Shown: piece by piece, positions 1 through 7,930 of the stretch | Layout of the letters: every line of letters begins with the position of its first letter | Position numbering within the stretch: position 1 is the first letter of the stretch | Source of the DNA: Lactovum sp047974165 | Lineage (GTDB): Bacteria > Bacillota > Bacilli > Lactobacillales > Streptococcaceae | DNA length: 10,758 nucleotides | Direction: 5' to 3' | NCBI GenBank assembly: GCA_047974165.1 | Contig: JBKECB010000099.1 | Location: 1-10,758, forward strand | Made by a program: the position numbers and the translations under genes | Notes under the pieces: model-generated | Told to the model about the DNA's origin: nothing | Seen by the model: only the letters and a program-made list of their open reading frames with translations | The model's database searches: none

Positions 1-2
1 AC

Positions 3-365
3 TATACAAATAAGAAATTAGGTAAAGTTCAAAGTGGAGTATTAACAATTACTGTAATAGAATTGGTGTTCACTATTTTATTAATCATATATAGTATTCA
101 ATTATTTACTGGAGATATAAATAATTTCTGGACGATATTGATGGTTATTTACAGTTGTTACCTTGTGAGTAATGGTGCATCATTAATTGCAATTCCACTT
201 GGATTTGCAATATTTAGTGGATGGAGTGCTATTGTAACGAGTGCTTTTGTATTTGTAACATCTAGTTATTGGGGAGTTTTTGCTGCAATTGTATTAGGAA
301 TTAGTTTTATTGTGAATGGTGGAGAACGTGTTGTAATGGCTATGATGTCTAGGAAGTCAAAATAA
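3..365 (+). CDS. 3' end of a multi-spanning membrane protein gene (5' end outside window)
   Basis: The reading frame is open from the first complete codon at position 3 to the TAA at 363-365. No plausible start with a ribosome binding site is present, so this is the C-terminal part of a longer protein. A TTG at 63 is in frame but has no ribosome binding site and cuts into a hydrophobic stretch. The visible part, about 120 residues, begins with a short basic segment (KKLGK) and then has roughly four hydrophobic stretches consistent with transmembrane helices, separated by short polar turns (for example around FTGDINNFW and VTSSYWG). It ends in a basic tail (MSRKSK), which by the positive-inside rule probably lies in the cytoplasm. 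I recognise no family motif and assign no function. No clear terminator follows it, and its relation to the sugar cluster downstream is unknown. Confidence 0.7.
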   Translation, partial: YTNKKLGKVQSGVLTITVIELVFTILLIIYSIQLFTGDINNFWTILMVIYSCYLVSNGASLIAIPLGFAIFSGWSAIVTSAFVFVTSSYWGVFAAIVLGISFIVNGGERVVMAMMSRKSK

Positions 366-495
366 TAATTGTTAAAAAATAAATTTCAAATAAGATAAAG
401 TAACTATTATTGCTGAATCAAAATAAGATTTTTAGTAAAAAGTTAAGCTTATAAAAATAATAAAGTTTAAAATAGTATGTGAGGGAGTGTAAAAA

Positions 496-1770
496 TTGCT
501 TATAAATCCACTACTAAAAGGTTTTAATCTAGATCTAAGTATTTGTAAGAAGGGAGGAAACTATTACCTTTGTGTATCTACATTTTAATGAATACCTGGA
601 CTTCCTGTATATCACTCAAAAGATTTAAATGGTAAATGGAGTGCCCCTATTTACTTGTATTCCTCTGGATTTGATACCTCTCTTTTTATTGATAATAAAA
701 ATGTATTACATCTTTAGAGTGAGAAATGAGAAACCTGAGTGATATGCTTGGTAGAATATTCTGATGAAAAAAGGAAGTAATTTGCTACCCAAAAAGAATT
801 TAGGCTGGTGAGACGTCCCAATTATTAGTAAGTGTGAGGAATATGTGCAGAAGGTAGGATAAGATATAATCACTATGTAACAATAGTACGATCTAAAAAT
901 ATTGGTGAGAAATATGAGCCCGATCCCCAAAAATCCTATTGTAAACTCTGCTATCAATAATTCAAATGAATGACATGATCCAGACCATTTGAAGACTCAA
1001 TATTATAATACAGAGTTTTTATTGCAAAAATTAGGTTATGTAAGCTACGTAGAAACAAAGTATGGTAAAGTTTATTTGTTTTATTTAACATCACGACCAT
1101 TTGTACTAGAATTAAGATGTATATTGGGTAGAGAAACTGCTATTCAGAAAATTCTCTAGACAGAAGATGGTTGGCTGTGTGTGAAAGATGGAAGTAACTT
1201 AGTAAAATTAAAAGTAAAGGAAAGTTTGCTTGAAGAGTATTTAGTTACCCTAATACTAAGTTTTGATGATGAGATGAGAGATTAGGGAATTTTTATTATT
1301 CACATAGAATAATACTGAGAGATTTTGCGAGTGTAAAAGAAAGGGATTTGTTCATTTGTGTGCTTAAGAATCACAGGCAAGTTTAAATAAATCTAGTATT
1401 TTAGTAAGAAAACTAACCAGTGTGAATGCTAAAATTATAACAAAACTAGAATTCTTACCTAAAGTTAATCAACATGATGTAGGTTTGATTTTGTATTATG
1501 GCAATATGAATTATCTTTACTTAAGAAAATATTATAGTGAAAGCTTAGACCAAAGTGTAATTGGAATTATTCGTTCAGAAAATGGAGAAAAATAAAATAT
1601 CTTGATATAAGAATAGCAGTTGATGATAAGCCCTCATTTTTTAGATTATCAATTGTAGAAAAAGAATGTTGCTTTGAATGGTATAAAATAATTCTAATTA
1701 GGAAGAATAAAGAAAATTAGTTTTATTAACTCTGGAGAGGGAGTTAGGATGTCTTACTTAGTGATGTTGA
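496..1770 (+). pseudogene. Decayed GH43 beta-xylosidase-type gene
   Basis: The stretch has no intact gene, but its three frames together give a recognisable GH43 beta-xylosidase. A GAGGGAG ribosome binding site (481-487) precedes a TTG at 496 and the relic INPLLKGFNLDLSI, which corresponds to the INPxLxGFxPDPSI opening with the catalytic base Asp. Frame 496-930 gives HSKDL, joined directly to KWSAPIYLYSSGFDTSLF; in the family about 70 residues normally separate these, so an internal deletion is likely. Stops occur at 586, 589, 715, 727, 736, 778, 826, 829 and 835. A shift near 925-931 leads to a frame giving HDPDHLKTQYYN and LGRETAIQK, with stops at 971, 1157 and 1283. Further shifts fall near 1306, 1377 and 1593, giving RDFASVKER, then a C-terminal jelly-roll-like segment (LTSVNAKI, GLILYYGNMNYLYLRKYY), then LDIRIAVDDKPSFFRLSI, with a stop at 1718. 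Several stops replace Trp expected in the family. It cannot encode an active enzyme. Family comparison is from memory. Confidence 0.85.
1679..1687 (+). promoter_or_regulatory. Candidate extended -10 promoter element for the hydrolase operon
   Basis: TGG followed by TATAAA (1679-1687) fits the extended -10 pattern TGn-TATAAT with one mismatch. It would start transcription near 1694, about 100 bases before the first intact gene of the operon. No convincing -35 hexamer lies 16-18 bases upstream. In DNA this AT-rich such a match can arise by chance. The true promoter could instead lie ahead of the pseudogene (366-480), where I see only weak candidates. Confidence 0.25.
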
Positions 1771-1792
1771 AAAAGAAATAAAGGAGTCTAAA

Positions 1793-4117
1793 ATGTCAGA
1801 AGAAAAAGAGAGCTTATTTAATAAAAAATCAAGATGGATTTGGTTGGCAAATTGGGATAGAACAATGGATGCAGTACCATTCTTCTCAATGTTTAGAAAA
1901 GTACTAGATTTAACTGTAATCCCAGACAAACTTGAAATAAATATTTCAGCAGATACAAGATATAAGTTATATATCAATGGTAATTTAGTTCATTTTGGAC
2001 CGATGAAAGGTGACAGACAAGTATGGTTCTATGATACTGTGAATATTACACCATTCTTACAAATTGGTAAAAATATTATTGCAGTAAGAGTGCTAAGATA
2101 CCCAACAGGAAATCAAGATGGGAATCATAGTTTGATTACAACGGATAGGCCAGGATTATATATTGATTGTGTTGATGAGAAATATGAAAATATTGGTATT
2201 TGTACAGATGAATCATGGAAGTGTGCTGTTGATGAAAATACTAAATTATTAATTGAGAATCCTCATATGTATTTCTTATATATTTATGAGAATACAAAGA
2301 CCAGTGATAAATTTGCTAATTGGGATAAGGCTGAATTTAATGATTTAAACTGGGAATATGCTGTACCTTATGCCTATACAACCGTAAAAACATCAATTAG
2401 CCCAGGAAATTTAAATCCACGTACAATTCCATCGATGAATTACATTGAGAAAGAATTTATTGATTTAGTACAAGTTGTACAATCAGAAAGTAGTAAGGAT
2501 GTATGGGAGAAATTACTAGTAAATACAGAACAAATAACAGTCAAAGCAAATACGACTGAAATTGTTGAAATAAATGCCGGAGAATTAATGACAGGATTTT
2601 TAAATCTTTCATTTATTGGAGGTAAAGAATCTGAAGTTAAGATTATTTATGCAGAAAGCTATGCCAAAAATGGTGTGGAACAAGATAGCATTATTCCTTT
2701 GATTGTAAAAGAGGATAGACTTGATTATATAAATGGACATATTGAAGGATATGGAGATTACTATAATGTAGCTGGATATGGGACAAAGGATGCACCAGAA
2801 AGTTATGAAACATTCTGGTTTAGAACATTTAGATTTATTAGATTTGAAATTACAACAAAATCTATAGACCTGATTATCTCAAATATTAACTATCATGAAA
2901 CAGGTTATCCGATTGAAGTGAAGACTTGGGTTGAAACTTCTGATAAATCATTGTCAGCTATTTGGGATATTAGTGAGCGTACATTAAGACGCTGTATGCA
3001 TGAAACTTATATGGATTGTCCTTATTATGAACAACTACAGTATGTCATGGATACAAGGTCTCAAATATTATTTACTTATACAACGGCAAATGATGATCGT
3101 TTGGCAAGGCAGTGTCTAGATGATATGAAGAGATCACAGTATTATGATGGTGTAATTGAAGCTTGTTATCCAAATAAAACTTCAAATGTTATTCCGGGAT
3201 TTTCTATTTATTATATTTTAATGTTACATGACCATATGATGTATTATGGAGATAAAAAGTTAATAAAAAATCACATGGACGCAGTAAATTCTGTCTTAAA
3301 TTATTTTGATAATCATTTAAATGACAATGGATTAGTTGGAAAATTAGGAGCAGTATTATTTGTTGAGAAGCACAAATATTGGTCATTTATTGATTGGTGT
3401 CCTGAGTGGATCATGGGAGTGCCGAATGCTTTTAAAAGTGGATCAATTACAATGGAAAGTCTTCTTTATATTATGGGACTTGAACAGGCAGCTGAGTTGG
3501 CTAAGTATGTTGCTAAAAATGAGCTTTCGAATGAATATGTCCAAAGAGCCAATCAAGTGAAAAAAGCAATAAGGAAATATTGTATTGGTAAAAATAACTT
3601 AATCCAAGATGGACCAAATGTTGATGAATATAGTGAACATTGTCAAGTATTTGGTGAGTTACTTGATATTCAAGATGCTGAAATAAGTAGAAATAATTTA
3701 CGTAAAGTAGTTGCTAATAAAGAATATGCACAATGTTCAGTAGCCATGGCATTCTATCGTTTTAGAGCACTCGAAAAAGCTAATTTATATGAGTTAACAG
3801 ATCAATGTTGGGACTTATGGAGAGAGATGTTAGCAAATAATCTTACGACTTGTGTTGAAAATGAAACTGATGGTAGAAGTGATTGTCATGCCTGGGGATC
3901 ATTAGCACTATACGAATTACCCTCAGTTACATTAGGCGTAAGACCAACAAAACCAGGATATGAAGAAATTGAAGTGAAACCCGTTACTGGATATTTAGAT
4001 AGTGCTAAAGGTGAAGTGCTAACACCTAAGGGTATTATCAAAGTAGCTTGGGAAAAAGTGAATACTGAAATAAAAGTAAAAGTAGAAGCACCAGATACTG
4101 TAAATATTATTCAATAA
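1793..4117 (+). CDS. GH78-like glycoside hydrolase (alpha-L-rhamnosidase superfamily)
   Basis: This 774-residue protein has the architecture of GH78 alpha-L-rhamnosidases, which release terminal alpha-L-rhamnose from oligosaccharides or plant glycosides by inversion. An N-terminal beta-sandwich (about residues 30-110) has the typical SADTRYKLYINGNLVHFGP and NITPFLQIGKNIIAVRV pattern. A second beta-domain (about 245-380) has the INAGELMTGFLNL strand. An (alpha/alpha)6 barrel follows (about 385-710), then a short C-terminal beta-domain opening LGVRPTKPGYEEIEVKP. The barrel carries D408-C-P-Y-Y-E413 and D420 where classical enzymes have DCPxRxERxGWTGD, plus the conserved S-D-C-H-A-W-G at 696-702. 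The Arg-Asp-Glu-Arg part of the motif is changed, so the substrate may not be simple rhamnosides. There is no signal peptide, so it is probably cytoplasmic. The ATG has AAGGAG at 1781-1786 (6-base spacing). It is first of three hydrolase genes, 23 bases before the GH43 gene. The fold is confident; the substrate is not. Confidence 0.88.
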   Translation: MSEEKESLFNKKSRWIWLANWDRTMDAVPFFSMFRKVLDLTVIPDKLEINISADTRYKLYINGNLVHFGPMKGDRQVWFYDTVNITPFLQIGKNIIAVRVLRYPTGNQDGNHSLITTDRPGLYIDCVDEKYENIGICTDESWKCAVDENTKLLIENPHMYFLYIYENTKTSDKFANWDKAEFNDLNWEYAVPYAYTTVKTSISPGNLNPRTIPSMNYIEKEFIDLVQVVQSESSKDVWEKLLVNTEQITVKANTTEIVEINAGELMTGFLNLSFIGGKESEVKIIYAESYAKNGVEQDSIIPLIVKEDRLDYINGHIEGYGDYYNVAGYGTKDAPESYETFWFRTFRFIRFEITTKSIDLIISNINYHETGYPIEVKTWVETSDKSLSAIWDISERTLRRCMHETYMDCPYYEQLQYVMDTRSQILFTYTTANDDRLARQCLDDMKRSQYYDGVIEACYPNKTSNVIPGFSIYYILMLHDHMMYYGDKKLIKNHMDAVNSVLNYFDNHLNDNGLVGKLGAVLFVEKHKYWSFIDWCPEWIMGVPNAFKSGSITMESLLYIMGLEQAAELAKYVAKNELSNEYVQRANQVKKAIRKYCIGKNNLIQDGPNVDEYSEHCQVFGELLDIQDAEISRNNLRKVVANKEYAQCSVAMAFYRFRALEKANLYELTDQCWDLWREMLANNLTTCVENETDGRSDCHAWGSLALYELPSVTLGVRPTKPGYEEIEVKPVTGYLDSAKGEVLTPKGIIKVAWEKVNTEIKVKVEAPDTVNIIQ

Positions 4118-4140
4118 AAATTTAGAAATGGAAAAAGAAA

Positions 4141-5688
4141 ATGAAAAAAAAGAATGCTTATAACCCAATATTTCCTTCGTTTGAGTACATTCCAGATGGT
4201 GAACCTCATGTCTTTGGAAATCGAGTATATCTCTATGGTAGTCATGATCGATTTAATGGAGGTTTATTTTGCTTAAATGATTATGTCTGTTACTCAGCCA
4301 GTGTTAATGACTTGACTGATTGGAGATATGAAGGTGTGATTTATAAAGCATCAGAAGATTTTAGATACCAAGATTCTAAAGAAACAAAAAAGAATACTCA
4401 AATGAGTGAAGGAATTGATTCTTTAAGTTTAGTTTTAGATGAATATTCAGTCAATGAAGAAGGAAGTCATGCCCTTTATGCTCCAGATGTGGTAAAAGGA
4501 AATGATGGGAAATATTATCTTTATTACTGTTTTGACTGTCTTCCTGAGATTGGAGTTGCTGTTTCTGATAGCCCATCTGGAGAGTATCGATTCTTAGGTC
4601 TTGTTAAACATAAAGATGGAAGTATTCTAGGGCAAGGAGTGGATGATTTATTTCAATTTGACCCGGGTATTTTTATAGATGAAGATAAAAAAATCTATCT
4701 TTATTCAGGAAATGCTCCGATAACGAAAGAACGAATGAATATAAAACAAGGCTCACAAGTGATGGAGTTAGAAGCAGATATGCTAACTTTAAAATCTAAG
4801 CCTAAACGCTTACTTCCAGATATCTGTGAAAGTCAAGGGACAGGATTTGAAGGTCATGAGTTTTTTGAGGCAAGCTCTATCCGAAAGATAAATGGTCTTT
4901 ATTATTTGGTCTACTCCTCTATAAATAGTCATGAGCTGAATTATGCTATTAGTCAATTTCCTGATAAAGATTATGAATATGGGGGAACACTTGTAGATAT
5001 TGCTGATATTTACTTAAATAATAGACAACTAGAAAATGCAGTTAACTGTTTAGGAAATACTCATGGAGGTATTGAAAAAATAGGAGAAAGTTGGTATATT
5101 TTTTACCATCGACAGACAAATCGAACGAACTTTAGCCGTCAAGCTTGTGCAGAGAAAATAGAGTTTGACTCTGTAGGAAAAATAAAACAAGTAGAAGTAA
5201 GTTCTCAAGGTTTGCATGGTCAGGCACTAGAAGGAAGAGGAAAGTATCCTGCAAATATTTGCTGTCATCTTACGGGAAAAAATGAAAGCTCTATTCACTC
5301 ACATCCATTAGAAATGAAAATGGATTATCCTTACCTGACTCAAGATATTCCAGATTGTGACTACACTGAAGAGCTAGAACAAAAAGATTTAAAAAATCCT
5401 ATTCAGTATATTAAAAATCTTCATGATGAAAGTATTGTTGGCTATAAGTATTTTAACTTTCAAAATATAGGCGAAATCTCTTTAGAAATAAGAGGGGACT
5501 TTACAGGAAAAGTTGAGATTTTTAATGATTTAGACAATCGAATAATTGAAGAAAAAGAACTGAACTTTAAAAATAAAAACTGGACAAACTATAACTTTAA
5601 AATAACGGAGATTTCTGGAGAAAAAGCACTTTATTTTAAGTTTAAAGGTAAAGGCACACTTGATTTTAGAAGTTTTAGGCTTGAATAA
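4141..5688 (+). CDS. GH43 glycosidase (arabinofuranosidase/xylosidase type) with C-terminal CBM6-like domain
   Basis: The 515-residue protein is an intact GH43 enzyme, a five-bladed beta-propeller that inverts on arabinofuranosides or xylosides. Catalytic residues are in place: base Asp19 in YIPDGEPHVFG, the YAPDVVKG blade motif at 113-120, pKa-modulating Asp174 in FDPGIFID, acid Glu243 in EFFEASSIRK, and His308 in GNTHGG, the usual metal-site histidine at the propeller centre. Residues about 433-515 form a beta-rich domain (FNFQNIGEISLEIRG, then ALYFKFKGKGTLDFRSFRL) resembling CBM6-type sugar-binding modules attached to XynD-like GH43 proteins. There is no signal peptide, so it probably acts in the cytoplasm on imported oligosaccharides. 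Its ATG has only a weak GGAAA ribosome binding site, and the gap to the preceding gene is 23 bases, suggesting translation largely through operon context. An ATG at 4128 is out of frame. Whether it removes arabinose, xylose or both cannot be decided from the sequence. Confidence 0.9.
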   Translation: MKKKNAYNPIFPSFEYIPDGEPHVFGNRVYLYGSHDRFNGGLFCLNDYVCYSASVNDLTDWRYEGVIYKASEDFRYQDSKETKKNTQMSEGIDSLSLVLDEYSVNEEGSHALYAPDVVKGNDGKYYLYYCFDCLPEIGVAVSDSPSGEYRFLGLVKHKDGSILGQGVDDLFQFDPGIFIDEDKKIYLYSGNAPITKERMNIKQGSQVMELEADMLTLKSKPKRLLPDICESQGTGFEGHEFFEASSIRKINGLYYLVYSSINSHELNYAISQFPDKDYEYGGTLVDIADIYLNNRQLENAVNCLGNTHGGIEKIGESWYIFYHRQTNRTNFSRQACAEKIEFDSVGKIKQVEVSSQGLHGQALEGRGKYPANICCHLTGKNESSIHSHPLEMKMDYPYLTQDIPDCDYTEELEQKDLKNPIQYIKNLHDESIVGYKYFNFQNIGEISLEIRGDFTGKVEIFNDLDNRIIEEKELNFKNKNWTNYNFKITEISGEKALYFKFKGKGTLDFRSFRLE

Positions 5689-5710
5689 TAAACATAAAGT
5701 GAGGAGAAGT

Positions 5711-7900
5711 ATGAGAAATATTGAAGAAATTCTTAATAAACTTTCTGTGGAAGAAAAAGCAGAATTATGCTGTGGAGCTGGTTTTTGGAACTCTACAGGA
5801 TTGAAGAAATATGGAATTCCTGAAATGAATCTGACAGATGGTCCTCATGGTGTCCGTAAGCAAAAAGGAGCGACAGATCACTTAGGATTAAATGAAAGTG
5901 ATAAAACAACATGTTTTCCAACTGCGGCTGGTCTAGCTTCATCTTGGAATCCTAACTTGATTTATAAGGTGGGACAGGCAATTGGTCAAGAGGCTCAGTC
6001 TATGGATGTACAGGTTGTACTTGGGCCAGGAGCAAATATTAAACGCTCTCCCTTATGTGGACGTAACTTTGAATACTACTCAGAAGACCCATATCTTACA
6101 GGTGAGCTGGCAATAGCACATATAAAAGGAATTCAAAGTAAGGGGGTAGGGACTTCCCTCAAGCATTTTGCAGTCAATAATCAAGAAACCCACCGTTTTA
6201 ATATTAATGCAGTTGTTGATGAGCGTAGCTTACGTGAAATTTATTTAACTGGATTTGAAAAAGCAGTAAAAGAAGCTCAGCCATGGACAGTCATGTCAGC
6301 CTATAATCAAATTAATGCTGAATATTGTTCACAAAATAAAAAATTATTAAAAGATATTTTAAAAGATGACTGGAGATTTGAAGGGGTTGTTGTCTCAGAT
6401 TGGTTTGCTACTTGTAATCGTGGATTAGGACTTGAAGCAGGACTTGATTTAGAAATGCCAACAAGTGCAGGGATTGGGGTGAAAGCAATTCTTGATGGGA
6501 TTGAAAATGAAAGTGTATCAATGGAAGCTTTGAACGATTCAGCAAGACGAATGCTGAATGTCATTTTTAAATCTGTGGATGGAAAAGTAGAAGAGGCAAG
6601 ATTTGATATTGAGGCACATCACCAGCTTTCTAAAGAAGCTGCACTTGAAAGTATGGTACTTCTAAAAAATGAAGGTAATATTTTACCTATTAGTCGATCA
6701 AGTAAAGTTGCAATTGTTGGAGATTTTGCAAAAGAATTTAGATTTCAAGGAGCAGGAAGTTCAAGGATTAATACAACTAAAGTAGATATTCCCTATGATG
6801 AAATTATAAAAATGACTCCGAATGCAGAGTTTACAAGTCCAGAAGAGGCAGATATCTGTCTTGTATTTGTCGGTCTCTCTGATAAGGATGATTCTGAAGG
6901 AAAAGATAGAAGACATTTAAGATTACCTAAAGAACAGAATGCCCTTATCACTGAAACATTGAAAGTGAATAAAAATATTGTGGTAATCTTAATGAACGGC
7001 TCAGCAGTTGAGATGCCTTGGATTAATGAGGTAAAGGCTATATTTGAGTGTTATCTTGGAGGCCAAGCGATGGCTGGAGCTTTAGCTGACTTATTATTTG
7101 GAAATGTCAATCCAAGTGGTAAAATAGCTGAAACTTTCCCCGTTCAGTTGAAAGATACACCTAGTTATATTAATTTTCCAGGAGATAAAAATAAAGTAGA
7201 GTACCGTGAGGGTTTATTTGTAGGTTATAGATATTATGAGAAAGCAGAAGTTAAAGTATTATTCCCATTTGGTCATGGATTATCTTATACCAGCTTTGAA
7301 TATTCCGATATTTCAGTAAGTAAAGAGCATATTTTAGATACTGAAACTGTAGACCTTACTCTAAAGCTGAAAAATACTGGTTTAGTTGAAGGAAAAGAAA
7401 TTGTTCAACTCTATGTTAAAGAACTCAATCCTAGTGTATTAAGACCTATAAAAGAACTGAAAGGATTTAAGAAAATAAACCTTAATAGTACTGAAGAAAA
7501 GTTAGTCACATTTACGCTCGATAAACGCTCTTTCGCTTTTTATGATGAAGAAATAAATGATTGGAGAGTAGAAAGTGGAAATTTTGAAATTTTAGTAGGA
7601 AAATCATCAGCTGAAATAGAACAAAGTATTATAATATTTGTTGAATCAACTACAAAAGTAAAGAAAAATTATAATTTAGATTCTACTTTATTTGATATCA
7701 TGGATGAAGAACTAGCCAAACCGTTAATTGGAATGATGATGTCTGGCGGCAATGGTGGAACAGCTCTTGGAATGGAAATGGAATCAGTGCTTTCTAGTAT
7801 TAAAATTCGCTCACTTGTTCCAATGAGTAAGATGAAAGCAGGTTCTCAAAGTCTTGAGTTAGCACAATTAGAAGCACTAATCGAAGAAATGAATAAATAA
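5711..7900 (+). CDS. GH3 beta-glucosidase / beta-xylosidase
   Basis: This is a retaining exo-beta-glycosidase of family GH3, 729 residues from the chosen start. The TIM-barrel domain (about 1-300) has TDGPHGVR (42-49), GPGANIKRSPLCGRNFEYYSEDP (begins about 105), KHFAVNNQE (151-159) and the nucleophile Asp230 in GVVVSDWFA. The alpha/beta-sandwich domain (about 317-520) has SEGKDRRHLRLP with Glu396 as probable acid/base. A fibronectin-III-like domain (about 540-635) follows (LYVKELNPSVLRPIKELKGF, then GNFEILVGKSS). A tail of about 85 residues, Met/Gly-rich near MMMSGGNGG, ends in LEALIEEMN; similar tails occur in other Bacillota GH3 proteins. I chose the ATG at 5711 because GAGGAG lies at 5701-5706; a longer in-frame reading to a TTG at 5660 would overlap the GH43 gene and lacks such a site. 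No signal peptide and no PA14 insert are seen. It is last in the operon, 22 bases after GH43. The glucoside-versus-xyloside choice is not resolvable here. Confidence 0.93.
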   Translation: MRNIEEILNKLSVEEKAELCCGAGFWNSTGLKKYGIPEMNLTDGPHGVRKQKGATDHLGLNESDKTTCFPTAAGLASSWNPNLIYKVGQAIGQEAQSMDVQVVLGPGANIKRSPLCGRNFEYYSEDPYLTGELAIAHIKGIQSKGVGTSLKHFAVNNQETHRFNINAVVDERSLREIYLTGFEKAVKEAQPWTVMSAYNQINAEYCSQNKKLLKDILKDDWRFEGVVVSDWFATCNRGLGLEAGLDLEMPTSAGIGVKAILDGIENESVSMEALNDSARRMLNVIFKSVDGKVEEARFDIEAHHQLSKEAALESMVLLKNEGNILPISRSSKVAIVGDFAKEFRFQGAGSSRINTTKVDIPYDEIIKMTPNAEFTSPEEADICLVFVGLSDKDDSEGKDRRHLRLPKEQNALITETLKVNKNIVVILMNGSAVEMPWINEVKAIFECYLGGQAMAGALADLLFGNVNPSGKIAETFPVQLKDTPSYINFPGDKNKVEYREGLFVGYRYYEKAEVKVLFPFGHGLSYTSFEYSDISVSKEHILDTETVDLTLKLKNTGLVEGKEIVQLYVKELNPSVLRPIKELKGFKKINLNSTEEKLVTFTLDKRSFAFYDEEINDWRVESGNFEILVGKSSAEIEQSIIIFVESTTKVKKNYNLDSTLFDIMDEELAKPLIGMMMSGGNGGTALGMEMESVLSSIKIRSLVPMSKMKAGSQSLELAQLEALIEEMNK

Positions 7901-7930
7901 AAAAGCGACTGATTTTTCAGTCCTTTTTTA
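7899..7930. terminator. Bidirectional intrinsic terminator between convergent genes
   Basis: A six-base perfect stem GACTGA (7907-7912) / TCAGTC (7917-7922) with a TTTT loop is flanked by AAAAAAGC on the left and CTTTTTTA on the right, so either strand reads as a hairpin followed by a U-run. The left A-run begins in the TAA of the GH3 gene, and the right T-run overlaps the stop codon (7928-7930) of the minus-strand regulator gene. It therefore serves both the hydrolase operon and the convergent regulator. Confidence 0.85.

Noticed and set aside
63..365. Treating the first membrane protein as a complete 100-residue gene starting at TTG 63
   Set aside because: The frame stays open back to position 3, and no ribosome binding site precedes the TTG; it is the end of a longer gene.
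706..957. Minus-strand open frame of 83 codons with hydrophobic composition
   Set aside because: It lies opposite the GH43 relic, whose motifs explain the plus strand; it has no good ribosome binding site, and its hydrophobicity is what reverse-reading such sequence gives.
496..1770. Recoding or an alternative genetic code (TGA or TAG read as Trp)
   Set aside because: The relic also has TAA stops and frameshifts, and all neighbouring genes use TGG for Trp and end at ordinary stops.
1744..1977. Minus-strand open frame of 77 codons
   Set aside because: It overlaps the start of the GH78-like gene on the other strand and has no ribosome binding site or recognisable motif.
3204..3560. Short open frames on both strands (3204-3386 minus, 3360-3560 plus)
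   Set aside because: Both lie wholly inside the intact GH78-like gene in other frames.
5660..5710. Earlier TTG start for the GH3 gene adding 17 residues
   Set aside because: It would overlap the GH43 gene and lacks a ribosome binding site, whereas the ATG at 5711 follows GAGGAG.
6307..6564. Minus-strand open frame of 85 codons
   Set aside because: It lies opposite the conserved GH3 nucleophile region and has no independent support.
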